From Saccharophagus degradans 2-40 (GTDB taxonomy: Bacteria > Pseudomonadota > Gammaproteobacteria > Pseudomonadales > Cellvibrionaceae): a DNA stretch of 64,000 nt. The stretch spans positions 2,218,501-2,282,500 of the forward strand of contig NC_007912.1 in the NCBI RefSeq assembly GCF_000013665.1. Direction: 5' to 3'. This document shows positions 1 through 8,920 of the stretch, piece by piece; position 1 is the stretch's first letter; every line of letters starts with the position of its first letter. Position numbers and translations under genes: made by a program. The notes below the pieces were generated by a model that was given only the letters and a program-made list of their open reading frames with translations, made no database searches and was not told where the DNA came from.

Positions 1-234
1 CGGCCGCCAAGCTTGCGCGGCGAAGCCTACGAAAGCCCAGAAAAGTGGATGACGCCGATTAACAACATTGCAGCTAAAGCCCCTAAAGATGCGCAATTAT
101 TACAAGAGTTTTGCGACTTTTGGCACAGCCTTTGTGCAGTTAACTACGAACTTAATATGCGTTTAGCGGTAAACCTTAAAAAAGTAGAGGTTGCCCATAA
201 GGTGCCGCAAATAAAAATAGCGTCTACAGATTAA
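1..234 (+). CDS. C-terminal end of an unidentified protein (5' partial)
   Basis: The reading frame is open from the first base and stops at a TAA at 232-234, so only the last 77 or so residues are visible. A TTG at position 13 lies in frame, but nothing marks it as a real start, and the frame very probably continues upstream of the window. The visible part is soluble-looking, with a Trp/Phe/Cys-containing helix (QEFCDFWHSL) and a Lys-rich end. I do not recognise the family. It converges on the minus-strand ceramidase-like gene with a gap of about 30 bases. Confidence 0.5.
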   Translation, partial: RPPSLRGEAYESPEKWMTPINNIAAKAPKDAQLLQEFCDFWHSLCAVNYELNMRLAVNLKKVEVAHKVPQIKIASTD

Positions 235-265
235 GCTTTATAACTATTTATGCTCTTGGCTGTTT

Positions 266-1036
266 TTATTCGGTTTGATCTATTGTTAAGCGCGTTATTA
301 AGTGCTGTGTAAATAGGCCTATACCCAATGCGGCAATAACATGTTTTAGTGCATGGCCACTCATAAAACCAAGTAACCCGTGAATTTGTGGGTCGAAGTG
401 TTCGAGTAGCTTGGCGACACCATAGCATGTAATTAACCACCAATAGCCTTTGGCGTGGTTAAACGGGTGTTTGTAAGTGAGCAGTATTAACGGAATAACT
501 AACATAGGTAAAAACTGCACCAATGCGTAGGGGCGTAAATCGCCCTGTTGGTGCGTTTCGGTAGTGTACCAGTAGGCCACACTTGCGATACCACCCAAAA
601 TAAGCGGTGCGAGTAACGCTTTGGCGGGCTTAACGGCAATGTATTCTGCTATTACTACGCAAAATAGCGCCATAAAGCCTATTGTCATGGGCAGTCTGTC
701 CCACACTAGGGTTACGTTGTTGGGGTTAAGGTGATAATAGCCAGACCCTAAGCCAACAAAAAGAACGCCGGTATAAAATATATAAAGTGCTGCGCGCAAC
801 TCTGCGGCAACGTTTAGCTTGTTGTGGGTGAGTTTGTGTAAGCCGTAGGCGCCTACCAGCAAAAAGGGGGCGTTACTTACGGTATTCCAAAAGTGAGGAA
901 TACCGAAGTAAGTATGAGTATCTGAAAATAGGTGGTAATTTAAATCTTGAGCAATAGGTGGCGCAAACAGCGCGGCAACAATTGCCAAAATACAAATGCC
1001 ACCTATTAGTAATATACGGTAATCAAGCGTGCTCAT
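266..1036 (-). CDS. Ceramidase-like integral membrane protein (CREST superfamily)
   Basis: A 256-residue protein with about seven hydrophobic segments. It resembles the alkaline ceramidase / CREST membrane hydrolase superfamily: an N-terminal region with PHFWNTVSN, then GSGYYHLNPNNVTLVWDRLPM with the conserved Ser/His/Asp pattern, and a late HALKH motif that would supply zinc ligands. Known members hydrolyse amide bonds in lipids such as ceramides. The substrate here is unknown and bacterial members are mostly untested. The gene starts 31 bases after batD ends on the same strand, so it may be the last gene of the moxR-bat operon. Family call is fairly sure; activity is inferred. Confidence 0.7.
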   Translation of the reverse strand: MSTLDYRILLIGGICILAIVAALFAPPIAQDLNYHLFSDTHTYFGIPHFWNTVSNAPFLLVGAYGLHKLTHNKLNVAAELRAALYIFYTGVLFVGLGSGYYHLNPNNVTLVWDRLPMTIGFMALFCVVIAEYIAVKPAKALLAPLILGGIASVAYWYTTETHQQGDLRPYALVQFLPMLVIPLILLTYKHPFNHAKGYWWLITCYGVAKLLEHFDPQIHGLLGFMSGHALKHVIAALGIGLFTQHLITRLTIDQTE

Positions 1037-1067
1037 CGTAAGTCCCTTTTATTTACAGCGGTTACCG

Positions 1068-2780
1068 CTAATTAGGGTAGAGGGGGGCGAGCCCATTACC
1101 GTTTGTTGATAATTGCGCTGCTTGGCTTTTTAGCCATTCATTTAGCGCATTAAGTAACACTTGGCCATTCCAATCGGTATTGGCTTCTTTTTTATAGAGT
1201 ATTTCATCTAGTAGTTTAAGTTGCCCTGTTAGATTTGGGTTATTGCAGCGTGCGGCTAGTTCGTCCAAAGTTTTTGGCGGGTTTTGTTTCCAGTGCTGTG
1301 CGGCCCAGAGTATTAGCTGTTGGCGTGTAAGCTGCGGGTTATTTTCTCTGCAATATTTTTTTAGCATAGAAAATGCCTGTGCGCCTCTCGTTAATTGGTG
1401 ATTGGCTGTTGGAGTGTGTGCTGCTGGTGCTGGTGCTGTTGCCTTACGCCACAATACAAAAAATATAATGCTTACAATTGTTGCCAGTATTGCCCAGGCT
1501 TGCCAAAGGCGCAGCCACACCAAAGTTGCCCCCGTTGGCGCGCTTTGATTGGGTGTTAATAGTTCTTGCGATGCGATGGCTTTGTTGCGCTCTTCTTTTT
1601 CGAGAGCTGCTGAGCTTGCAATGGTGACTTTTTGCTCAGGTATTTCCGCATATTTTAGTTTATCTTCGTTGGTGTCCCACCAAGGGATACGCACCGCGGG
1701 TATTACTTGCTCGCCAGCTTGGTTCATAACCAAAGCCATGCTTTCAATTCTTTGGGATGTTATTCCTAATGCGCCTTTGTTTTCTGACGTGTTGGGCGCT
1801 TCGGGGTAAATGCTTATGGCGCTAGAGTTAGCGTTTTGCACAATTTGCGGTAATTGTGCGGCCATTAACCCTTTGCTTTTAAGCGCTAAGGTACGCGTGA
1901 TGGGGTTGCCCGCAGTAAGATTCGAGGTGTTAGCGCTCCAGGTTTCGTCAAGTGTTAGTTCACTTGCTGGTAGCCAAGTTGCGCCAGCGGGAAAGCTTGC
2001 TGGCTGAGGTTTTACTACAATGGGCTTCTCTTCGGTGCGCAATCGCTTAAGTTCGTAGCGGCCCATGCCTTGGCTATAGCCACTTCGGGTACGTGCAGCG
2101 CGAATATTCCAATTTAATGCCGGTACACTAATCGAGCCGCTTGCTTGTGGGAATACAGCGTAATTGAATTCAACAACATTGTATGGGCGATTGTCGAGTT
2201 TAGTTTGGTATTGGGTGTTTTCAAGTTGCTCTAAAATAGCGTTTTCAATTTTCAAGTCGTCGACGTGTTGAAAGTCTATGTTGACTGAATAATATAAACG
2301 GTATTTAACAATAATTTGTTCTTGTACAAAAGCGGTTGATTTATCGACGATGGTTTCTATAAAAACGTCTTGTCCTGTTTGGCTGGGCTGATATACAGGT
2401 TTATTAACTTTTATTTCAATAGCATCGGAAATATTTCGGCCAATGCGGAAAGAGGGGATTAGTAGGGTGCCTTCACGTTTTGGCCGCATTACAAACGTCC
2501 ACTCTTTGAACCCCGATAGCCGACCATTGACTATGGAATAAGAGTTATTCTCGTAATTAGAGACAATGTCGAATTCATTTCGCAATTCTGAAATATCGAC
2601 ATGGTCGTTGCGGTTACCCGTATAGCGGATAGTTAAGGTTAGCGTCTCGTCGGTTGATACATTGTTGCGATCAACTTCGGCGGTTAGCTCGCTAGCAAAT
2701 GTGTTTATGCTGCTAAGCACTAGGGTTAACAGAGCGAATGCCTTTGTAGTTGCAGCAATAAATTTAAAAAACGTTGGCAT
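1068..2780 (-). CDS. batD: BatD-like protein (oxygen-tolerance family), signal peptide and C-terminal membrane anchor
   Basis: I place the start at the ATG ending at 2780, giving 570 residues, because a GGAG Shine-Dalgarno sits about 8 bases upstream and the protein then opens with a clear signal peptide ending near SINTFAS. The longer frame back to 3005 would overlap batB and bury the signal sequence. The mature part starts ELTAEVDRNNVSTDETLTLTIRY, the beta-sandwich start typical of BatD. A transmembrane helix lies about 130 residues before the end (LWQAWAILATIVSIIFFVLW), followed by a cytoplasmic helical tail. BatD is an envelope protein encoded with MoxR ATPases and VWA proteins; its exact role is unsettled. 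Confidence 0.85.
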   Translation of the reverse strand: MPTFFKFIAATTKAFALLTLVLSSINTFASELTAEVDRNNVSTDETLTLTIRYTGNRNDHVDISELRNEFDIVSNYENNSYSIVNGRLSGFKEWTFVMRPKREGTLLIPSFRIGRNISDAIEIKVNKPVYQPSQTGQDVFIETIVDKSTAFVQEQIIVKYRLYYSVNIDFQHVDDLKIENAILEQLENTQYQTKLDNRPYNVVEFNYAVFPQASGSISVPALNWNIRAARTRSGYSQGMGRYELKRLRTEEKPIVVKPQPASFPAGATWLPASELTLDETWSANTSNLTAGNPITRTLALKSKGLMAAQLPQIVQNANSSAISIYPEAPNTSENKGALGITSQRIESMALVMNQAGEQVIPAVRIPWWDTNEDKLKYAEIPEQKVTIASSAALEKEERNKAIASQELLTPNQSAPTGATLVWLRLWQAWAILATIVSIIFFVLWRKATAPAPAAHTPTANHQLTRGAQAFSMLKKYCRENNPQLTRQQLILWAAQHWKQNPPKTLDELAARCNNPNLTGQLKLLDEILYKKEANTDWNGQVLLNALNEWLKSQAAQLSTNGNGLAPLYPN

Positions 2781-2847
2781 AGTTTTACTCCAGTATGGTG
2801 CCGAAAGTACCGAGCTTAGTAAGTATATAAATGTATGCATTGCTATA

Positions 2848-4824
2848 TCACCAGCGTTTTTTTGGATCGTCTTCAAGCGTAAATATTGACGGCTTACTAT
2901 CGGCGCGGCGTTTACGGCTTTCAGAATAGAATTTATTGCGCAATAAACCCGAAGGGTCGTCGGGTACTTTGCGCAGCCATTGTTCAAGCGCTTGCTGTTC
3001 TTCACTTTGCTCTGCTGTCATTTGCATTAGCGCTTGTTGTTCTGCTTGTTGTTGTTCGTCAGTTTTTTCGCTTTGCTGCATTGCTTGCTGTTGTAGCGCT
3101 TGCTCAGCCTGTTCTTCGTTCTCAGCTTCATCACTTTCTCTGGGTTGTTGCTGAGCGTTTTGCTGCTGTTGGTTTTGCTCTTCGCTCTGTTGGCCGTACT
3201 TTTCTTCTAGGGCTTGTTGTTGCTCCTCAGAAAGGGCCTGCTCTTGTGATTGGCTAGGCTCGCCGGATTCGTCAGATTGCTGTGTGTTATCGCCGGATTG
3301 CTCACCTTGCTGATTTTCGCTTTGCTCTCCATTCTGTTCTCCGTTTTGCTCTCCTTGCTGTTGATTATCAGCGTTCTGTTGGTCTCCTTGTTCTCCGTCC
3401 TCGCCCTGTTCGCCATCCTCGCCATTTTGATTGTCTTGGCTTTGTTGTTGCTCCTTTAGCGCCTTTAATTTTTCAGCAATGGCTTTGTTGTGTTTGGCTT
3501 CGGCCAAATTCGGGTTTTGGCTTAGGGCTTCATCATAAGCGGCTATAGCTTCATCGTATTTTTCTAGCTGTGTTAACGCATTGGCGCGGTTGTATAAGTC
3601 GGTCGCTGTATTTTGGTTAAATAATTCTGCGGCTTGCTCGTAATTTTTTTGCTTGTATTCGCTTACAGCTTTCCACTGTGGGTCTTTAAACATTTTACTG
3701 GCGGTTTGAGCATCGCCATTTTCAAGCGCCCGTTGTGCTTGTTGATTTTTGTTTAACCATAAATCTTCCCAAATACCCGCTTGGGTTTGTTGAGTAGGTA
3801 GTGCAATGCATAGCAGGGCAAAGCTAAATAACCAGCCTCGTCTAAACCCCAGTGCTGCGAAGGGCAGAAGTAAAAAAACGAGGTAATAGCCACTTTCTTC
3901 CCATAGGTCGTATTCTTTAGTGGACTCTTTCGTTGCAGTGCGGTCGGCCGCGCTTAGCGAGGCTGCAATATTGTCTACATCGGCGTTGGTAGAGCTAAAG
4001 GGTATATAAATGCCCCCCATAGATATAGCTGCTTCACTCAGTTCATTATCATTGCGCTTGGTCATTATTATTTCGCCGCTGCGCGTTTTTGCAAAGCCTT
4101 GGTTACCGCTAAGCGGTATAGGCGCCCCTTGTTCAGACCCAAAGCCCCATACGGTTACGCGGTGTTGTGTAGGTTTAATTAGGTGCTCTAGGGTGTTGAA
4201 CGCGGCTGGGTCTATGCCGTCGGTTACAAATATAATATCCCCTCGCGCTACGCCACCTTCTTTAAGAAGTTTAACGGCTAGTTCAAGCGCCATTTCGGGG
4301 TTGCTACCTTGTACCGGCATCATGTCTGGGGAGAGGCCGTTCAGTAGATTTTTTACTGTGCGTGCATCATCGGTAAGGGGGGTAACAATATGCGCTTCGC
4401 CTGCAAAGGCGATTAAGCCGCTCAACCCCGTTTGGCGTTTAGCAAATAAATCGATTAGTTTGTATTTTGCTCTAGCTGCGCGCGAAGGTTTCAAATCTTC
4501 AGCCAGCATAGAAGGTGATAAGTCCCACAGAATAACAACCGCAGATAAATCTTGTTTAAGCGGTTGGTTTATTTTTTTCCATGTGGGGCCTGCTAGAGCA
4601 ATACTCGCTATAACCCATAAGGGGATAAGCGCAATAAGCGGATTTATGCCTCGAGTATTAGTTGGTTTATCTATAAGGTAGGGCAAAAGGTGTTGGGCTA
4701 TTACGCCGTTCCAGTTGCCGCGGTTTAAGTTTGCGCGCAGCAGGTACACGCCAATCACTAGCGCTGGAATAATAGCGAGTAACCAATAGGGGCGAATAAA
4801 GTGGAAGTGCTGAAAACTATCCAT
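2848..4824 (-). CDS. batB: BatB-type VWA protein fused to TPR and Gln/Glu-rich tail (BatB/BatC fusion)
   Basis: A 658-residue protein. Two N-terminal membrane helices (about 14-30 and 60-80) flank the start of a von Willebrand A domain (about 92-300) whose metal site motif is DLSPS at 101-105, a normal DxSxS. Another hydrophobic stretch lies at about 311-343. Residues 370-455 form TPR-like helices (YNRANALTQLEKYDEAIAAYDEAL), matching what is a separate BatC in other organisms. Residues 459-612 are low-complexity Gln/Glu/Asn/Gly, followed by a charged end. It overlaps batA by one base. It is likely to act in the inner membrane with the periplasm-facing VWA domain of BatA. The domain order is clear; the function is inferred from the family. 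Confidence 0.88.
   Translation of the reverse strand: MDSFQHFHFIRPYWLLAIIPALVIGVYLLRANLNRGNWNGVIAQHLLPYLIDKPTNTRGINPLIALIPLWVIASIALAGPTWKKINQPLKQDLSAVVILWDLSPSMLAEDLKPSRAARAKYKLIDLFAKRQTGLSGLIAFAGEAHIVTPLTDDARTVKNLLNGLSPDMMPVQGSNPEMALELAVKLLKEGGVARGDIIFVTDGIDPAAFNTLEHLIKPTQHRVTVWGFGSEQGAPIPLSGNQGFAKTRSGEIIMTKRNDNELSEAAISMGGIYIPFSSTNADVDNIAASLSAADRTATKESTKEYDLWEESGYYLVFLLLPFAALGFRRGWLFSFALLCIALPTQQTQAGIWEDLWLNKNQQAQRALENGDAQTASKMFKDPQWKAVSEYKQKNYEQAAELFNQNTATDLYNRANALTQLEKYDEAIAAYDEALSQNPNLAEAKHNKAIAEKLKALKEQQQSQDNQNGEDGEQGEDGEQGDQQNADNQQQGEQNGEQNGEQSENQQGEQSGDNTQQSDESGEPSQSQEQALSEEQQQALEEKYGQQSEEQNQQQQNAQQQPRESDEAENEEQAEQALQQQAMQQSEKTDEQQQAEQQALMQMTAEQSEEQQALEQWLRKVPDDPSGLLRNKFYSESRKRRADSKPSIFTLEDDPKKRW
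2989..3450 (-). repeat. Low-complexity Gln/Glu/Gly-coding tract inside batB
   Basis: These bases code for residues 459-612 of the BatB-type protein and are built from degenerate CAA/GAG/GAA/GGC codons giving runs such as GEDGEQGEDGEQ and GEQNGEQNGEQ. The short in-frame repetition could allow length change between strains. It also produces long spurious open frames on the opposite strand, which should not be called as genes. Confidence 0.8.
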
Positions 4825-5849
4825 TATTGGTTCACCTCGTGACGACTGGTGAAAAAAGTGGAAATCATAGGCGCTAACCCCAGTAAAAAACTAAGCAACA
4901 ATGCACAAGCTAGCGGCCACATATACAGCGAGCTAATGGGCTTTAAGGTTTGCTGTTCTTGTTCTACGGGTTCTAGCTCGTCTAATAGTTGGTAGATTTG
5001 ATTTAGCTCTTGCGGTGAGTGCGCTCTAAAGTAGCGGCCACCGGTTGTCTCTGCAATATAAGTAAGAGTGTCTTCATCTAAATCGCGCGATGGATTAATT
5101 TTTCGCTGGAAATTACCAAAAAAACCATCGCTTACAATCATCTCATTTGCGCCTACACCAATGGTGTAAACTTTTACGCCAGATTGCTTCGCAAGATCGG
5201 CTGCTTGCCTAGGGGATACTTCACCGGCGGTATTTTGGCCGTCTGTTAGCAGTATAACTACGCGGTTCTCGGCTGGCCTATCGCGCAGGCGTTTAATAGA
5301 TAGCCCAATGGCATCGCCAATGGCTGTATTAGGGCCTGCGAAACCTATTTGCGATTCAACTAAAAGTTGCTTTACCGTTGTGCGATCAAAAGTAAGCGGG
5401 GACTGTAAGTAAGCTGAGGTGCCGAATAAAACTAAGCCAAGTCTGTCGCCAACACGGCGCTCTATAAAGTCGCCAACAATATGTTTAACCACAGCGATAC
5501 GTGGAATTTGCTGGTTTTGAACAACCATGTCTTTGGTGTCCATACTGCCTGAAATATCTACAGCAACTAATAAATCTCGGCCGGTAGTTGGTAGGTGTAC
5601 TTCTTCACCAATCCAAACGGGTTTTGCGGCAGCTGTTACCAACAGCAGCCATACACAAACCGCGAGTATACGAAAAAATATGTTTTGGCCTGCGCCAGGG
5701 GTGCTGGTGCCAAGCTGTAATGCCTGTACATTTTTATAAAACGGTACTTTTAGTGCACTGGTGCGTGTAGTTGCTTTTGGAATTAGCAAAGCAATTAACA
5801 AGGGGAGTGGCAGAATTAAAAATACAAGCGGATGCGCAAACTCAAACAT
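4824..5849 (-). CDS. batA: BatA-type VWA membrane protein
   Basis: A 341-residue protein with an N-terminal membrane helix (about 8-25), a second near 58-76, a VWA domain with a canonical metal-ion-dependent adhesion site DISGS at 98-102, and a C-terminal helix at about 306-330. This is the normal BatA architecture and length. In the family, the VWA domain is thought to take part in MoxR-dependent maturation or protection of envelope complexes. The gene overlaps the upstream DUF4381 gene by 8 bases and touches batB by one base, so translation is probably coupled. Confidence 0.9.
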   Translation of the reverse strand: MFEFAHPLVFLILPLPLLIALLIPKATTRTSALKVPFYKNVQALQLGTSTPGAGQNIFFRILAVCVWLLLVTAAAKPVWIGEEVHLPTTGRDLLVAVDISGSMDTKDMVVQNQQIPRIAVVKHIVGDFIERRVGDRLGLVLFGTSAYLQSPLTFDRTTVKQLLVESQIGFAGPNTAIGDAIGLSIKRLRDRPAENRVVILLTDGQNTAGEVSPRQAADLAKQSGVKVYTIGVGANEMIVSDGFFGNFQRKINPSRDLDEDTLTYIAETTGGRYFRAHSPQELNQIYQLLDELEPVEQEQQTLKPISSLYMWPLACALLLSFLLGLAPMISTFFTSRHEVNQ

Positions 5850-6558
5850 GTTGGGCCTCCGTTGTGGTTATTGCGTTGGTTTTGGTTTGATTGTTTGAAA
5901 GTTGCTTCCAAGCGTGTGCCGTAAGCTGCGGGTGATGATTAATCCACTGCATGCAAAAATCGAATAGGTGATTTAAGTTTTTATTTGCAGCGCTGGTGCT
6001 GTTATTTTCACTTAGTGCTGAGGTGGGTTGATAACTAATTTCAAATATTGATTTATCTAACGAGGCCCATTGGTCGTGAGATTGTTTACCTAGCGTATTA
6101 TTTAAGTTTTGGTACCATTTTTCGCCACACTGGCCAGAAATAGTTAAGCGGGCAATAGGGTAGGCGGCAAAATAGGCTTGCTTGGTAAGCACATTTAATT
6201 GCTGCAAAGCCTCCGAGGCTGTAATTTCACCGCGGTTATAGTCTTTTTGAAGGGCAGTTAAATAGCGTTTGGCTGTAGCCCTGTACTTGTTGCGTTTTTT
6301 CGCATTACGCCAAGCGAAAAAGCCAATAATGCCGCCGGTAATTGCGGCAAGTAAAAGCGCAATTAATAGCCACCAACCGGGTGCAAGCGGCCAGTAGCCT
6401 ACCGGTTCTGGGGTGGCAACATCATGCAATTGCGACAGCAGTAGTTCTTTGGGGTTTTGCCCTTGTTGCATTGGCTGCGCGTTTTGCAGTTGAGCGGGCT
6501 GCTCAGCCGAGTTTTGTGGTACTGCCAGTTGCTTTAATGTTGGTGCTTGGTTTCTCAT
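5842..6558 (-). CDS. DUF4381 membrane protein of the MoxR/Bat operon
   Basis: A 238-residue protein. The signature region is LLSQLHDVATPEPVGYWPLAPGWWLL followed at once by one membrane helix (about 62-86) and a Lys/Arg-rich cytoplasmic or periplasmic segment, as in DUF4381 proteins. The N-terminal 35 residues are Gln/Pro-rich. The rest is helical and contains AYFAAYPIARLTISGQCGEKWYQNL. It overlaps the DUF58 gene by 4 bases and batA by 8. The family has no assigned biochemical role but nearly always lies between DUF58 and BatA genes, as here. Confidence 0.82.
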   Translation of the reverse strand: MRNQAPTLKQLAVPQNSAEQPAQLQNAQPMQQGQNPKELLLSQLHDVATPEPVGYWPLAPGWWLLIALLLAAITGGIIGFFAWRNAKKRNKYRATAKRYLTALQKDYNRGEITASEALQQLNVLTKQAYFAAYPIARLTISGQCGEKWYQNLNNTLGKQSHDQWASLDKSIFEISYQPTSALSENNSTSAANKNLNHLFDFCMQWINHHPQLTAHAWKQLSNNQTKTNAITTTEAQHV

Positions 6559-7541
6559 TTACTGCTCCGTTTACGACCAGACAGTAAAAATAAATCGTTG
6601 AGTGCGCGCTCTAGGTGGGTGGTTATATCCAGTTCCCTAAAGCTTGCGCCGCTTTGCCGCGCGCCGGTGCGCACTTGCTCTAAGTGATTGTTAAATTGCA
6701 TATGGTAATGCTGAGCCGTTTGGCGATTGGTCGCGTTTAAATCTAAACGGTGCTCGCCGTCGCTTAAGGTAATGGCGCGATGGCGAGGCAAGTTCATCTC
6801 AAAAGGGTCGTACACCATACATAGGTTTACGTCTGTATGTTTAGATAAATGACGCAGTGCACGCTGCGCGGCATTGGTTGGGTCTGCCACGTTAAAATCG
6901 TGAAAATCGCTAATGACATAAATAGCGCTACCCGGCTTGGCAATTCTAGAAATATCTTCCAGTTGCTGGGTAATAGAGTGTGTAGCCCGTGTGCAAATAG
7001 GGGAGTTAAGTGCGTTGTTAAATACTTGCAGTTGATGCAAAAAGGCAAGCATGGCGTGCTTGCCGCGCTTAGGGCGTAAATCTTTTTGATCGTTATCACC
7101 AAAAATGAGTGCGCCAATTCGGTCGTTATTTGCCATGGCTCCCCAGCCAATGCAAGCGGCCAATTCTGCAGCGTATACCGATTTAAAAACAGATTGGGTG
7201 CCAAAGAACATAGAGGCGCGCTGGTCGACCACAATAAATACTGGGCGTTCACGTTCTTCTTGGAATAGTTTGGTGTGGGTTTTTTGGGTGCGCGCAGTCA
7301 CTCGCCAATCTATGTTACGAATGTCGTCACCGGCGTGGTAGGGGCGAACTTCGGCAAACTCCATGCCCCTGCCGCGAAAGCGTGTGGCTAGGTCGCCATC
7401 AATGCTCGATTGTGTGCGTTTGCGAGCGTGCAGCTGTACACCGCTGCCAATGTGTCGTAATTGCAGCAGTCTATCTACGCTTACGTGTACTGCGCTGTCG
7501 CCAGCATACGTTTGTTGTTCAGTTAAATGGGGTTTAGCCAT
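6555..7541 (-). CDS. DUF58 domain protein
   Basis: A 328-residue soluble protein. It holds the DUF58 core RPYHAGDDIRNIDWRVTARTQKTHTKLFQEERE at about 66-100, followed by a VWA-like strand FIVVDQRASMFFG with a partial metal site. DUF58 proteins are MoxR partners and may form a complex with the ATPase and the membrane VWA proteins. It lies 87 bases downstream of moxR and overlaps the next gene by 4 bases. It starts at the ATG ending at 7541. The family call is secure and the role is inferred from conserved context. Confidence 0.88.
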   Translation of the reverse strand: MAKPHLTEQQTYAGDSAVHVSVDRLLQLRHIGSGVQLHARKRTQSSIDGDLATRFRGRGMEFAEVRPYHAGDDIRNIDWRVTARTQKTHTKLFQEERERPVFIVVDQRASMFFGTQSVFKSVYAAELAACIGWGAMANNDRIGALIFGDNDQKDLRPKRGKHAMLAFLHQLQVFNNALNSPICTRATHSITQQLEDISRIAKPGSAIYVISDFHDFNVADPTNAAQRALRHLSKHTDVNLCMVYDPFEMNLPRHRAITLSDGEHRLDLNATNRQTAQHYHMQFNNHLEQVRTGARQSGASFRELDITTHLERALNDLFLLSGRKRSSK

Positions 7542-7628
7542 TATTTTAACCCGCTGTTTGTGCTGAATAAGTCGAAACTAAACGTGTTAACTTGCGTTAA
7601 TGTGCTTAGTGTTGTTGCGTGTTGTGTC

Positions 7629-8594
7629 TTATGCAACGGGAACGCGTTGAAGCAGGTTGTCGATGATTTTATCTGCGTCTAAGCCTTCTGCTTCTGCTTC
7701 AAAGCTTAGTAACAAGCGGTGGCGGAATATATCGTGTAATACAGCGCGTACATCGTCTGGGCTAACATAGTCTCGGCCCGCTAACCATGCATGGGCGCGC
7801 GAACATCGATCTAAGCTGATAGTGGCGCGCGGGCTTACACCAAATTCAATCCATTTAGCTAAATCTGGGCCGTAGGCATCTGGGTTTCGCGTGGCGTTTA
7901 CCAGTTGCACTATGTATTCCTCTACAGGCTCGGCCATGTGTACAGTCAATGCTGCTTGGCGCGCCTCGAAAATGGTCGCTTGCGACACTTCTGCAACAGG
8001 GGCATCTGGAATGCTGGTTGCGCTGGCTTCGTTGCGGCTTAGCCTTAATATTTCACGCTCTGCCGCTACGTCTGGGAAGCCAACTCGCACGTGCATTAGA
8101 AAACGGTCTAACTGGGCTTCAGGTAGTGGGTAAGTGCCTTCTTGTTCGATGGGGTTTTGGGTGGCCATTACTAAAAACAAGTCTGGAAGCGCATAGGTTG
8201 ATTTACCCACACTTATTTGTCGCTCGGCCATGGCTTCTAACAATGCAGACTGTACCTTGGCTGGAGCACGGTTAATTTCGTCGGCAAGTACCAAATTATG
8301 GAAGATAGGCCCGCGTTGAAATTCGAAAGTGCCGTTTTCTGGGCGGTAAATATCGGTACCTGTTACATCTGAGGGGAGCAGGTCGGGCGTAAACTGAACT
8401 CGGTGGAAGTCGCCCTCCATACCTTCAGATAAGGTTTTGATTGCCTTCGTTTTAGCAAGGCCTGGTGCGCCTTCTACAAGAATATGGCCATCTGCAATTA
8501 ATGCTATCAACAATCGGTCTACCAGCTCGGGTTGGCCCACAATTTGGCTGCTAAGCCATTGTTTTAATTGTTGAATTTCAGTTAATGCAGACAT
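7629..8594 (-). CDS. moxR: MoxR family AAA+ ATPase
   Basis: A 321-residue AAA+ protein of usual MoxR size. Walker A is GAPGLAKTK, Walker B is LVLADEIN, and the sensor region reads VMATQNPIEQEGTYPLPEAQLDRF, a hallmark of this subfamily. MoxR proteins are chaperone-like ATPases that mature or insert cofactors into protein complexes, often in the envelope, together with VWA proteins. It is the first gene of the operon and is divergent from the glutamate dehydrogenase gene, so the operon promoter should lie in 8595-8920. Confidence 0.92.
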   Translation of the reverse strand: MSALTEIQQLKQWLSSQIVGQPELVDRLLIALIADGHILVEGAPGLAKTKAIKTLSEGMEGDFHRVQFTPDLLPSDVTGTDIYRPENGTFEFQRGPIFHNLVLADEINRAPAKVQSALLEAMAERQISVGKSTYALPDLFLVMATQNPIEQEGTYPLPEAQLDRFLMHVRVGFPDVAAEREILRLSRNEASATSIPDAPVAEVSQATIFEARQAALTVHMAEPVEEYIVQLVNATRNPDAYGPDLAKWIEFGVSPRATISLDRCSRAHAWLAGRDYVSPDDVRAVLHDIFRHRLLLSFEAEAEGLDADKIIDNLLQRVPVA

Positions 8595-8920
8595 TCACGT
8601 ATTCCTCTTTAAGGCGTTGCTAAAAAATTATTAGGGTTGAAATTATGCCAAAACCGGTGCCGAAACCGCAGATATTGGGCGGTTAAAAATTGGGCATAAT
8701 TAACGTGCTGTATATTTATTGAGCTTTGCGGGCTTGCTAGCCCCTAAAAATCACCACTCGTTAAGTGATATTTGGCGCCACTATCAAGACCACAGATATT
8801 CTGTCTTAGTTCCATTTTTTTACTATGCTTATGTAAGGCCGATACTTTAAATATCAATGGCTTGCGGAGAAAAGCGTATCTAATTTCGGAACGCAGCCGC
8901 TATTCATTTTGGAAATAACT
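8595..8920. other. Divergent intergenic region moxR / glutamate dehydrogenase
   Basis: About 326 bases without a supported gene. It must hold the promoters of the minus-strand moxR-bat operon and of the plus-strand glutamate dehydrogenase. I see an AT-rich stretch around 8810-8860, but no promoter pair or operator that I would defend. Confidence 0.6.

Noticed and set aside
2781-3005. 75-codon N-terminal extension of BatD
   Set aside because: It overlaps the end of batB and would place the signal peptide in the interior; the ATG ending at 2780 has a good ribosome-binding site.
2886-3548. Several plus-strand open frames opposite the batB tail
   Set aside because: They arise from the low-complexity CAA/GAG-rich coding on the minus strand, giving Cys/Ser/Ala- or Leu/Val-rich peptides with no family resemblance.
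4010-4681. 223-codon plus-strand frame opposite batB
   Set aside because: Antisense shadow of a clear VWA domain gene; the peptide has no recognisable domain and no ribosome-binding site was seen.
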